Assembly: GCA_029582265.1 (NCBI GenBank)
Contig: CM055828.1
Coordinates: 17,123,430 to 17,187,429, forward strand
Length of the DNA: 64,000 nucleotides
Origin: Zoroaster sp. YZ-2022
Taxonomy: Eukaryota; Echinodermata; Asteroidea; Forcipulatida; Zoroasteridae
Direction of reading: 5' to 3'
Positions within the stretch are counted from its first letter, which is position 1, and every line of letters starts with the position of its first letter. The notes under the pieces were generated by a model. The model worked only from the letters and a program-made list of their open reading frames with translations. It made no database searches and was not told the DNA's origin. Shown in pieces: positions 55,196 to 64,000 of this stretch. Both the position numbers and the translations under genes were made by a program.

Positions 55196-55465
55196 GTGTC
55201 GTGGCCGAGCGGTCTAAGCGCACCGGACTCAAGTTCTGGTGGCTAAGTCGTCAGAATGTGGGTTTGAATCCAAAGCCATGCAGCTTGCGGCACATGTGTC
55301 CTCGAGCAAGACACTTAACCATGAATTACTTCTCTTCACCCAGGAGTATAAATAGGGACCTGTGAAGGTTGGAATAGTTGATGAGTGCCTAACCGGCTGC
55401 CAGGGCTGTATACTTCCAAGGAAGTTGAGAATGATATAGGAATGATTTATAACTAGCCAGATAAC
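55196..55465 (+). mobile_element. Diverged SINE copy, tail lost
   Basis: Starts GTGTCGTGGCCGAGCGGTCT, includes CGGACTCAAGTTCTGG and GGGTTTGAATCC boxes, and a diverged body up to GGAATGATTTATAAC. No (ATT)n tail. Confidence 0.75.
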
Positions 55466-55488
55466 AGTGTGTAGAAGCTTCTTTAGAA

Positions 55489-55882
55489 CCCTCCTATTAT
55501 CAGTTTTGTTCTTTACAAAGTGGACCCATACTTCAAAATGTCACAACCGTGACATTTTGAGGTACACACTTTCTTATCTAAAGAGTAATGGCATACCCCA
55601 AGGCTCTTCAGAGAGATGAGGTAAACTGAAGCAGCCACCTGCTTTGTTTCATTGCAAGGCTAACTTGAAATAAACCAGTGCAGTAACTTGGGGTATACAC
55701 ATACTGTGTGAAGGTCAGAACACTTTGTTTTTGTCCCAGACGCAGGGGCATTTTGGGGTATCCATGTACCATTCTTGTGTACAGTATGCAATATTTTAAG
55801 GCATGCATAGAAAAAGCATTGTGTACATGTATTTAGCAGTTTTTGTTTTTGTGGCATTTTGGAGACTGCATGTATACAAGGG
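55489..55882 (+). mobile_element. TTAA MITE, family C (copy 2)
   Basis: Left end CCCTCCTATTATCAG after a mutated site (AGAA); right end ATACAAGGG followed by TTAG. The interior matches 32481-32856 with an extra GACATTTTGAGGTAC segment. Confidence 0.7.
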
Positions 55883-55885
55883 TTA

Positions 55886-56254
55886 GTGAGCATCACATCA
55901 TGATGGAGTTGGCACTGTATAAGAATTCACAATTGTTATTATTCTAAATGCCCTGGCAACTACATGTAGCCGCTGCCTCCGTGAAGGGTGCCCTCAACAG
56001 GCTGGCCAGCTTGCCGTCTGGCCGGGTAGCTGGCTGGCTGGCCGGTTGGCCGATAGAACAGCTTCAGTAAATTATTCCGTATATGTACATGTATGTACAT
56101 GTACAGTACATACATGTACATGTATAGTACATGCACCATTATTTGTTTTGGTTCAAGTACACATATAATGGTAGAATTGTGAATTAGTACATGTACAGTA
56201 TGTGTTATTCAATTTATTTCAACAGCAATGTACATACATACACATGTATATACA
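55886..56254. other. No gene recognised; CTGGC-rich and GTACATGT-rich
   Basis: GGCTGGCCGG-type words at 55995-56055 followed by dense TACATGTAC repeats at 56085-56130. Confidence 0.5.
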
Positions 56255-56263
56255 TGTACATGT

Positions 56264-57970
56264 ATGTTTGCACAATTGACTAGTAATTTTTGTATTCAGG
56301 GTTCAGCTCTTAGCTGGTTTCAATCATATCTTCATAATCGTCGCCATATAGTTCAAATTCAAGGAGAGTCATCGATGGAGGCCAATGTTAATTATGGAGT
56401 CCCCCAGGGCTTCGTCCTTGGTCCCATGCTATTTACCCTCTACTAATCACCTCTAGGTCAAATTGCAAGACAACATGATTTACAATCACATTTTTATGCA
56501 GATGACACACAATTATACACCACATTTAGTCCCAACATCGAAGGTAATGACGACGACATGTTACATTCATTCACCAGCTGCCTCCATGACTTCCAAAATT
56601 GGATGCTGGAAAATTTTCTGAAATTCAATCCTCAAAAGACAAAGTTCATAATCATCTCTTCTCCACAACTCAGACACAATATCCAAATCCAAAACATACA
56701 GATTGGCAATGCTGAAGTTATACCAAGCACAGACGCGCGTAATCTTGGCGTGCTGTTCGATCAATGCATGAACTTAGAGAAGCACGTATTGAGCATTTGC
56801 CAGACATCGTATATGACATAAAACACAATAAAGGGGGCCACTTTCCTACCGTCACGTTAGCAGTTTTTCTAATGGTTGTAATTTTTTTTAAATATCTGAA
56901 ACCACCAAAAAAGAATTTCAACATTTGAATAGACATGCATGCTTATCCTGAAGATAATTTGAGTTGATTATTACTATTATTTTTTTAATTACCCTAAAAT
57001 TTCCATCAACAAATGGACGGAAAAGTGAGGTAACTTTTTCCGTCCAATTTTTATGGAAATTTGAGGGTAAAAAAATAAATAAAAAAATAAAAAAATTTCC
57101 ATCAACAAATGGACAGAAAAGTGAGGTAACTTTTTCCGTCCAATTTTTATGGAAATTTGAGGGTAAAAAAATAAATAAAAAAATAAAAAAATTTCCATCA
57201 ACAAATGGACAGAAAAGTGAGGTAACTTTTTCCGTCCAATTTTTATGGAAATTTGAGGGTAAAAAAAAAATAAAAAAATAAAATAAATCAACTGAAATTA
57301 GTTCTAGTATAAGCACATGTTGAAACACTTTTTGGTCGGTTTCAGGTACTTAAAAATAAATAACAACCATTGGAAAAACTGCTAACGTGACGGTAGGAAA
57401 GTGGCCCCCTTTATTGTGTTTTATGTCATATACATGTACATCTTAGGCGCAAAGCAAAAATTAGGCATTTGCTGTCTACAAAGGCAGCAGAGCAGCTCAT
57501 CCACACTTTCATCACCTCTAGACTTGACTTTTTGTAATAGTTTGCTTGTTGGTCTTCCTCAGAGTACACTGCGTCGTTTACAATCAGTACAAAACGCTGC
57601 AGCGCGTCTCTTGGCAGGTACAAAGATATCAAATCATATAACTCCCATCCTGTACAAACTTCACTGGCTACCAATTAATCAGCGTATTCGTTTCAAAATA
57701 ATCCTTGTAACATTCAAGGCACTACATGGTTTTGCTCCACTCTATATTCAGAACATGCTGAGGCCCCGCACTGTCAGACCAGGTTTAAGGTCGACCAACA
57801 AACATGCTCTTTGTTCCCCGGACTCGCTTAGCAAGTTACAGGAACAGGGCATTTTCCTGTATCGCACCTAGGCTGTGGAACTCCCTACCAGAAGACCTCA
57901 GGGAAATACAAAATATCTCTCTCTTTCAGCAGCGACTCAAAACATCTGTTTACACTTGCTTTTACATCTA
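56264..57970 (+). pseudogene. Reverse transcriptase fragment of the LINE (interrupted)
   Basis: The frame reads GSALSWFQSYLHNRR, GVPQGFVLGPMLF (usual motif GVPQGS), the catalytic YADD box at 56495-56506 within HFYADDTQLY, NFLKFNPQKTKF and NLGVLFD. After the MITE it resumes with HLRRKAKIRHLL, LVGLPQSTLRRLQSVQNAAA, HITPILYKLHWLP, FKALHGFAPLYI and APRLWNSLPEDLR. Defects: a stop after LFTLY, a frameshift near 57528, another near 57840, and loss of the endonuclease and N-terminal RT. This copy cannot act autonomously. Confidence 0.85.
56812..57430. mobile_element. TA-target MITE, TATGACATAAAACAC ends (copy 1), with internal tandem units
   Basis: TA at 56810-56811 and 57431-57432. Inverted ends extend more than 65 bp (TATGACATAAAACACAATAA, then GGGGGCCACTTTC, ACGTTAGCAGTTTTTC). 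The core is three 96-bp units (from about 57000, 57096 and 57192), each itself a hairpin: AAATTTCCAT with ATGGAAATTT and GGACGGAAAA with TTTTCCGTCC. The copy at 61501-61939 has one unit. Confidence 0.85.
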
Positions 57971-58236
57971 TACTACTCAAAACAATTTAGGGAACACCGG
58001 ATTTTTAACATCAAATAGGTTTGAAATGTTCCATGAACCGGGATTTTCATTTGCAACCCCCTCTCTCTTTCAGTAGTCATGTCATGAAATGTGTAATCAC
58101 TACATGCATCCTTTATCATCTGTTTCATTGTGCAGTTGTTTCTCATCAATTCTGTGAAACATAGTATTTATATGAAATAAATGATCTTGCTTGAACTGAG
58201 ATTATTCCGGTGTTCCCTAAATTGTTTTGAGTAGTA
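57971..58236 (+). mobile_element. 266-bp TA-target MITE (copy 3), nested in the LINE
   Basis: TA at 57969-57970 and 58237-58238; ends TACTACTCAAAACAATTTAG and complement. Same length and orientation as 20359-20624. Confidence 0.9.
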
Positions 58237-58315
58237 TATTTGAGAATTTTCTTTTCCATTTAGACCGGCGCCTATGAATGTTTTACAGAGTAAGTGCGCC
58301 TTACAAATGCTGGGA

Positions 58316-58353
<38 letters not shown>

Positions 58354-58354
<1 letters not shown>

Positions 58355-58741
58355 GTACATTTTTTTAAATACAGTAATTACATACGTTTACATTTTATTT
58401 GATTACAAATAAATTTAACAATTTTTCTTTTGTATAATGGATAAATACAATATAAATTGATTAGAAAATCTTGTTAACATTGAGGAGAGTAGGGAAACTG
58501 GACATGCTTTCCCCTTTGTGACAGACAAAAGAAATTATCACTTTGAAATAACACTAACAGGATGATGACATTACATTTACGGGGAAGTAATTTAGGAAGG
58601 AATTCTCATTCCTAAAATTTACCTGTACGTGTATATTACATTTTTCTTAAAAGTGACAGAACCTACAGATTTACATTGTACACATAAATCTACATGTATA
58701 GGAAGATTTATAATACATGTAGTTTCACATTACAATTTAAA

Positions 58742-58772
<31 letters not shown>

Positions 58773-59075
58773 CAATTCTATACTGTATCTTACTATTATA
58801 TGCTGTTTTTAAGCTGTTTTAAAGCTGTTTTTGTTCATTTGGAAAAATATTTATCCACATATTTTATATACATGTAGAATGGGATTTTTTTTTCTAACAA
58901 AATTGTAAATTAACCTGTTCAATCTCTGTTACACAGACTGCAGTAGACTGCCACCAGATTATTTGCCGACACAAGCATGACAGATCAGGGACAAAAATAA
59001 ATCCTTACCCCACAATTGGACACCTCCAGTGTACATGTACATGTACAGTGTACATGTACATGTAATAGGATATAA
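58354..59075. other. No gene recognised; poly-T tract
   Basis: AT-rich, with a T-run of about 25 at 58742-58766. GTACATGTAC words at 59032-59062. Confidence 0.5.
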
Positions 59076-59744
59076 GTGACCCGCTCTGGAAAAAGGTGAT
59101 ATATGTCGCAAAAATTAAAAATTGAGTTTTATATATGGCTGGAAAGCAGACAACATAAGCTTTCATTTGGTATATGGTAGAGCTCTGTAGCCCTTACCGT
59201 TGTGGAGATAATGGCGTATTTGCATATTGATAATTTCCATGATGACTGATTTACATAACAGAGAAAATGGCCTTTGAAATGTCTTGCGTCATTGAAAAAT
59301 ATGCTGAAAAGCTCACATTAATTCCACCTAGCAACGAACATGTTCCTGTAATGCCATCTGTTTGAAATTTTCGTGGGTGATTTGCTAGTATTTTTCCATT
59401 GATGTTACAATTTTTAACAGATTTTACTCGTTCAGATCATTAGCTTTAATTAATTTGCATAATCATTAAAATATTTGTGGGTGTAAAATAAAGGAATAGA
59501 GTGTACAACTTAGTACATTACGTACATTTAAAAAAGGGGGAAATTACCATGGTGTAGGCTTATGATGGAACTTTGTTTGAATCTGGTACTCTATTAATAT
59601 TGTATCTTATTGCATACATTAAAATTTTATTAAATAATAAATTAATTAAAAAATTAATTTAAAAAAATTAATTAATTTTTATTTTTTCCCCGATACCCAA
59701 AACTAAATTTTATGAGTTAAAAAAAATTACTTGAGAAATTCTTA

Positions 59745-60146
59745 CTAAACCCAAACTAAGTAACAAAGACTATTACTCAAAGAAAGAATATCAAGGAAAC
59801 AAAAATGCTGGGAACATAGGCCGCCGCGGTAAAGCTGGAAACTGCCGTTGAAATCCCTGGCCTTTACGCGGTCGGCATCACACTCGTGGGCACCATTACT
59901 TTCTCTTTCATCCTCGAAGGGAACAATGTCCACAACTAACATTGGTTGGTCTGGGGTCATTTTCTTCGTCATTTTCACTAACAGTAACCCTGCGGTGTCA
60001 CTGCCGTCATGCGATTCAGAGGACCCGCCGTCATCGACATCGTCGCCCATGAAATAATCATTCACAAATCCAACGATCTCATCTTCAATACCGTGAAGGT
60101 TGGCATCATGAATTTCGTTTAATGCATCGGCAAAACAACGATCCTT
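59745..60146 (-). pseudogene. Unrecognised exon-like ORF in the 1.7-kb TIR element
   Basis: After a possible acceptor (TGTTAG at 60147-60148) the minus strand is open for about 130 codons: KDRCFADALNEIHDANLHGI, then VNDYFMGDDVDDGGSSES, LLVKMTKKMTPDQPMLVVDI and KARDFNGSFQLYRGG before the stop at 59745. Codon use and an acidic, serine-rich composition look protein-like. I do not recognise the family. Its position between matched terminal repeats suggests a transposon-encoded protein, but a host exon captured by or lying beside repeats is possible. Confidence 0.35.
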
Positions 60147-60299
60147 CTAACACATTATTACGAAGATATACTAAAGAAAATACAAAATGAAAATTGTGGA
60201 AAATACGATACTTTGAGAAAGATTGTAACGTTAGTTTCTAAATCGAACAGCCACGTAAACAACGAAAGAGTGAAGCATGCTGCAAGCTAAATTGGCACT

Positions 60300-60312
60300 A
60301 GTGCGCATGCGC
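60300..60312. promoter_or_regulatory. NRF-1-like palindrome GCGCATGCGC
   Basis: TGCGCATGCGCGG matches the palindromic NRF-1 consensus found in many animal promoters. It lies in a stretch with several CpGs between the 1.7-kb element's right end and its minus-strand ORF, so it could be the element's own promoter. No transcription start is shown. Confidence 0.35.
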
Positions 60313-61061
60313 GGTAGCAAGTATGGGCCGTATTGTCCAATAACGGCCCATGATTGTATACACGTGTTACGAGATGGCGACACCCGTAGAAACAAGGGGT
60401 AGTTTGTTTATCAATTTCTTTTCTGGAAATAGTGGATGTCAAGCTATCAGACGATACCAAACTTTGCAAGGTGGGTATAGAAGAATTTCGTAATCGAAGG
60501 GACAAATCATGGCCTTTTGTCCCGCGTAACGTATTCAGTCTAAAACAAAACAAAACAACAGTGCACACAAAATGATGGATTTTTTTCACTTTATTCATGG
60601 AAATAAACATTTCTGTGAATGAAATCTGAAAAAATATAAATCAAAGATGCAATACAAGACAACAAAAAATCAAATCTGCAATAATTTGTCACCTTCTCAA
60701 CATGGAATGGCCCATTGTGCATTAATGCATTACGCGACTTATGTCACCTTTTTCCGGAGTGGGTCACATATACACAGGCTTGTATTCTCAGGCTGAGGTT
60801 CATGCTTCATTGTGCACGCCGTTGCGTGGACACATGTGGATTTCTTAATCACAAAAATACACATGATGCTGTAAACGCATGCGGTATTTTTTTGGTGACA
60901 CACGTGTCAACACGTGTCAACACGTGCCCCACGCGCTGATCAGTGTGTTTAGTTTGCCGAACATAATCCGATAGAATCCAGGGTACATTTAGGCGCCGAG
61001 AATATGCCCTATTAGAGTCATGAATGCAGATCCAGCCCTCATGCGTAATTAAAAAGTATCC

Positions 61062-61077
61062 CCCCCCCCCCCCCCCC
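61062..61077. repeat. Poly-C run
   Basis: A run of about 16-17 C on the + strand. Confidence 0.85.
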
Positions 61078-61263
61078 GGTTATTACTGATAACATTTCAT
61101 GGTGTCCCCAGGAACACACGTGAATTTCAGCCCATGTAACCTAGTATGTGTACATGTATGTTCTATACTGCTTTTCTTCAAATCACAGATTACATTCAGG
61201 AGTGGTGTGTTGATTTTGTTCATATTTTGATATATGTCAAGGCAAGTGTTAACTCTCTTACTC

Positions 61264-61365
61264 TAGCTGCACTTTAGTGGGAAGTTGCTGTAGAGGTCAA
61301 AATCAGTCAACTGGCCTGTTTTTGACTGTTGACCCAAATGTGCACACATGGGGCATTTTTGATTG
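61264..61365 (+). repeat. Dispersed repeat TAGCTGCACTTTAGT (copy 2)
   Basis: Same orientation and block order as 24852-24950. Confidence 0.55.
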
Positions 61366-61500
61366 GTTTTCACTGTCATTTTGACCACCCTGAACAATAC
61401 CAGACAATGCTTTTGCCAGTCAAAAAAACGGTCGACTCATTTTGACCTGTAAATGTACTTACTACATGTAAGGTTTGACAGTGTTGGACTTTTAAGTGTA

Positions 61501-61939
61501 TATGACATAAAACACAATAAAGGGGGCCACTTTCATACCATCACGTTAGCAGTTTTTCTAATGGTTGTAATATTTTTTTTAATATCTGAAACCACCAAAA
61601 AAGAATTTCAACATTTGAATAGACATGCATGCTTATCCTAAAGATAATTTGAGTTGATTATTACTATTATTTTTTTAATTATCCTAAAATTTCCATCAAC
61701 AAATGGACAGAAAAGTGAGGTAACTTTTTCCGTCCAATTTTTATGGAAATTTGAAGGTAAAAAAATAATAAAATAAAATAAATCAACTCAAATTAGTTCT
61801 AGTATAAGCCTGCATGTCCATTCACATGTTGAAACACTTTTTGGTGGGTTTCAGGTACTTAAAAATAAATAACAACCATTGGAAAAACTGCTAACGTGAC
61901 GGTAGGAAAGTGGCCCCCTTTATTGTGTTTTATATCATA
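61501..61939. mobile_element. TA-target MITE, TATGACATAAAACAC ends (copy 2), single core unit
   Basis: Left TA at 61499-61500; right end TTTTATATCATA then TG (mutated TA). Long inverted ends as in 56812-57430; one core hairpin unit at about 61688-61760. Confidence 0.85.
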
Positions 61940-61983
61940 TGCCTTGGCAAGTATATATTAACATTTTGACTGAGACCCTTGTA

Positions 61984-61996
61984 GTAGGAGGGTTAA
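61984..61996. mobile_element. Solo TTAA-MITE end
   Basis: GTAGGAGGG followed by TTAA, the right end of the CCCTCCTAC families, with no matching left end. It lies about 55 bp upstream of the USP6NL-like exon. Confidence 0.5.
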
Positions 61997-62048
61997 TGGA
62001 AGCATGAATAAGATGACTAAAATAGTTATTTTCTTGTTTTATTGCCAG

Positions 62049-62122
62049 CTGAAATGCAAGATTTGGTAGCTATGGAGCGATCCAACAAGGAACGAGCAGA
62101 CATTGTCCACAGATACGACAGG
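62049..62122 (+). CDS. USP6NL: USP6NL/RN-tre-like exon (N-terminus of a TBC RabGAP)
   Basis: Acceptor TTGTTTTATTGCCAG (AG 62047-62048) and donor GACAGG followed by GTATGT (GT 62123-62124) frame a 74-bp exon. Two bases complete a codon, then 24 codons read EMQDLVAMERSNKERADIVH and RYDR, ending in phase 0. The ERA(D/E)IV-x-(R/K)YDR pattern is the segment just before the TBC domain start in USP6NL, a GTPase-activating protein for Rab5/Rab43-type GTPases in endocytic traffic. ATG 62054 or 62072 could be the start if the upstream exon is untranslated. The TBC domain exons are not in the window and should lie beyond 64000. The match is short, so identity is probable, not certain. Confidence 0.55.
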
Positions 62123-63040
62123 GTATGTATGAACAAATGAATGTTTTTTGTTTTTTTTTCATCGTAGGAATGAACACATCGTGTGCATATGTGTGTGTAT
62201 ATACAATACTAGGTGAAGAAAGTGTGACACACATGGTAAAAAATGAATAACTGTCAGGAATAATGCAGACACGTTTATTTCAATGTTTATCCCTCAAGCA
62301 AGCTACTTTAAAGGGGTAAAGATAGTTCGTCATGAGGAAGTCCACTTTTTTAGCATTCAAACTTATGTACAGTACCAGCCACAAGTAATTCCAAACACTC
62401 GCGGGTAACACGCGTGCGCCATCGAGTGCGTGGCGGGTAGCCACGCGAAAAACTCGCGGGGGGCACGGGGAGCCACGGAAAACTTGCGCGCCGTGTCGGG
62501 GGATCTGCGTGGCCACGAGAAACCAAGGCAGCTAAGCAACATTAGTTTTCACAACCATTGCCCAGCGGAGGATCACTGATTCGTACAACGATTTGTTATT
62601 AACGGGGGGGTATGACTACACTCTTTATTTGGGCGGACGACATCTGTTTACGTGTATGTATAAATTTCGACAGGAATGACGCGGTGTTATCTTTACAGGT
62701 TTTTGGTCTGCATTCAGGCCTTCATTAATTGACCAAATTCAAGTTTTCATTTTTTAATATAGTTTAAACACAATTTAAAACAACACTATTTGTAGACGTA
62801 CGTCATTGTATACATACGTTTATTTTTTAGTTTCGTTTTAGTTTTACTGCCTCAGCCACGGACCATTAAATATCCGTAGTAGTCTTTTGCGGTTACAACA
62901 AATCTGCAACAAAGCGTCTTTGCAAGACTAAAACCTGTATGTACTGAGTAACCTCGATCTTGTTCCACTGAATATTATTATAGTGATCAGTGTGTTGCAC
63001 ACGATATTGCATGCATGGGGGGGGGGGGGGAAACAACCTA
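62123..63040. other. Probable USP6NL-like intron; CG-rich patch at 62395-62520
   Basis: Apart from a G-run at about 63016-63030, the notable part is a CG-rich stretch with CGCGGG, GCCACGCG and GTGGCCACG words that pair with each other, giving a strong local hairpin. No coding frame is recognised. Confidence 0.45.
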
Positions 63041-63594
63041 ACCTCGTCCCCAGGGATTTCGATAGTTAAATACCGTTCATAAGAAAAGCGTGTGCTGCAT
63101 TCAGTAGGGAAGCCGGGAGTATAGGCCATCCGAATTTATTCATCGGTAAAATTACTACATGTAACTCCATATCCATGATATAGGCATTATAGTATAGAGA
63201 GGTACTAAGTTTTCGTATCTGAAGTACAAAGTAACACATTAGCTTTTTCCACGAGGGTCTAGGAGGAAGCACGAGGTAGACCGTGGGGACTCCAATTTCT
63301 GAACAAAAATGTGACTAACCTCGTCCCCAGGGATTTCGATAGTTAAATACCGTTCGTAAGAAAAGCGTGTGCTGCATTCAGTAGGGAAGCCGGGAGTATA
63401 GGCCATCCGAATTTATTCATCGGTAAAATTACTACATGTAACTCCATATCCATGATATAGGCATTATAGTATAGAGAGGTACTAAGTTTTCGTATCTGAA
63501 GTACAAAGTAACACATTAGCTTTTTCCACGAGGGTCTAGGAGGAAGCACGAGGTAGACCGTGGGGACTCCAATTTCTGAACAAAAATGTGACTA
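63041..63594 (+). repeat. 277-bp direct tandem duplication
   Basis: ACCTCGTCCCCAGGGATTTC at 63041 recurs at 63318, and the two units are almost identical over 277 bp. Twin minus-strand open frames of 68 codons (63066-63272 and 63343-63549) result from the duplication and show no domain. Confidence 0.92.
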
Positions 63595-64000
63595 GACTGA
63601 TCCCCTCAGGCCTGGCCCTGTGGCCCATGCGTTAAATGGATTTCAATTGATAAGTTATGATGCGGTATGATACAGACGGAACCAGTGTGGAGTAGCGCTG
63701 GCGTATCTACCAACTAACGTCACTCTTTATCACTTAAATAAGTTCTGATCTCCACTGTGCGTGCCGGTGCCCGAGTGACGGCGTCTTTTGCAAGCCTCGA
63801 AATGTACTGTGATCTTCCGACTATATAATCTCGTCCCCACCCACGGCAAACGTGCAGTATCTGTATTCCTCAATCCCACAGCTTTCGCCAGAAACTAGAA
63901 TATTACATTATCAACAAATATAAATCTTGGCTCCGTAAATGAAGTTTGCATTGCAGCACTACATGAGCGTTTTTCGACTGATGGATCAACTATGATAATA
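63595..64000. other. No gene recognised
   Basis: Sequence up to the window edge. A TCTCGTCCCCACCCACGG word near 63828 echoes the duplicated unit start. No exon of the USP6NL-like gene was found here. Confidence 0.45.

Larger units (their letters stand above)
56262..58352 (+). mobile_element. 5'-truncated L2/CR1-like LINE with two nested MITEs
   Basis: The retrotransposon begins inside its reverse transcriptase, continues through a C-terminal tail typical of L2/CR1 clades and ends with CGCCTTACAAATGCTGGGAT plus an (ATT)n tail (58318-58353). It is interrupted by a TA-target MITE at 56812-57430 and another at 57971-58236. Removing both restores contiguous similarity, giving the relative order: LINE first, MITEs later. 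Confidence 0.85.
59076..60767 (-). mobile_element. 1.7-kb TIR element with GTGACCC ends
   Basis: The left end GTGACCCGCTCTGGAAAAAG and the right end in complement GTGACCCACTCCGGAAAAAG match over about 27 bp with three differences. ATATA lies at both flanks with a one-base offset at the left. The ends match those of 6929-7503. The interior has exon-like frames on the minus strand and a CG-containing stretch. Superfamily not identified. Confidence 0.6.

Noticed and set aside
56918..57328. Repetitive hydrophobic ORF on the minus strand as a membrane protein
   Set aside because: It is the 96-bp MITE core translated three times.
57401..57871. Host gene frame
   Set aside because: It is the C-terminal part of the decayed LINE reverse transcriptase fused by chance to the MITE end.
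63066..63549. Twin 68-codon ORFs as paralogous genes
   Set aside because: They are created by the 277-bp tandem duplication and have no recognisable domain or start context.

Overview
This window is AT-rich, intron-containing animal nuclear DNA dominated by mobile elements. Canonical GT-AG exons, a BCL-2 family effector gene, tRNA-derived SINEs, an L2/CR1-like LINE and many DNA-transposon MITEs point to a marine invertebrate, probably a deuterostome (echinoderm, hemichordate or cephalochordate). That placement is inferred from repeat style and protein similarity and was not searched. Most open reading frames here are chance frames or lie in repeats.

Three host genes can be supported. (1) A BAK-type pro-apoptotic BCL-2 gene runs on the + strand from about 31966 to 37323 in four recognised coding exons. 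It carries alpha1/BH4-like, BH3, BH1 and BH2 regions and a C-terminal membrane anchor. (2) One exon of ribosomal protein L10a (uL1) lies on the - strand at 3288-3436. (3) A short + strand exon at 62049-62122 resembles the N-terminus of the RabGAP USP6NL/RN-tre, whose remainder would lie beyond the right edge. A further possible exon is near 13.68 kb. Exon-like pieces at 10.9, 49.4 and 59.9 kb lie inside transposons.

Layout: 1-3.2 kb has clustered TGAGTCA motifs, a SINE and a three-layer nest of TTAA-target elements. 3.3 kb holds the RPL10A exon. 4-16.3 kb has hAT-like and TTAA-target MITEs, SINEs and a 684-bp TIR element. 17.1-17.7 kb is a 22-bp minisatellite. 20.0-20.6 kb is an inverted pair of 266-bp TA-target MITEs. 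21.0-22.5 kb is a composite (GT)n/GGGGAC cassette array. 29.8 kb holds a hammerhead-like motif. 32-37.3 kb is the BAK gene, whose third intron contains a 105-bp satellite and co-duplicated MITEs. 38-55.9 kb is a dense mosaic of MITEs, duplications and SINEs. 56.3-58.35 kb is a decayed LINE carrying two nested MITEs. 59.1-60.8 kb is a TIR element with a CpG-containing interior. 62.0-64.0 kb has the USP6NL-like exon and a 277-bp tandem duplication.

The most striking feature is a swarm of non-autonomous elements flanked by TTAA, with at least six terminal-sequence types and more than twenty copies in 64 kb. Most begin CCC/CCT (piggyBac-like); one begins AGGGACA (Kolobok/T2-like). Several terminal sequences reproduce the telomere word TTAGGG, several copies abut by sharing one TTAA, and several have expanded into internal satellites.
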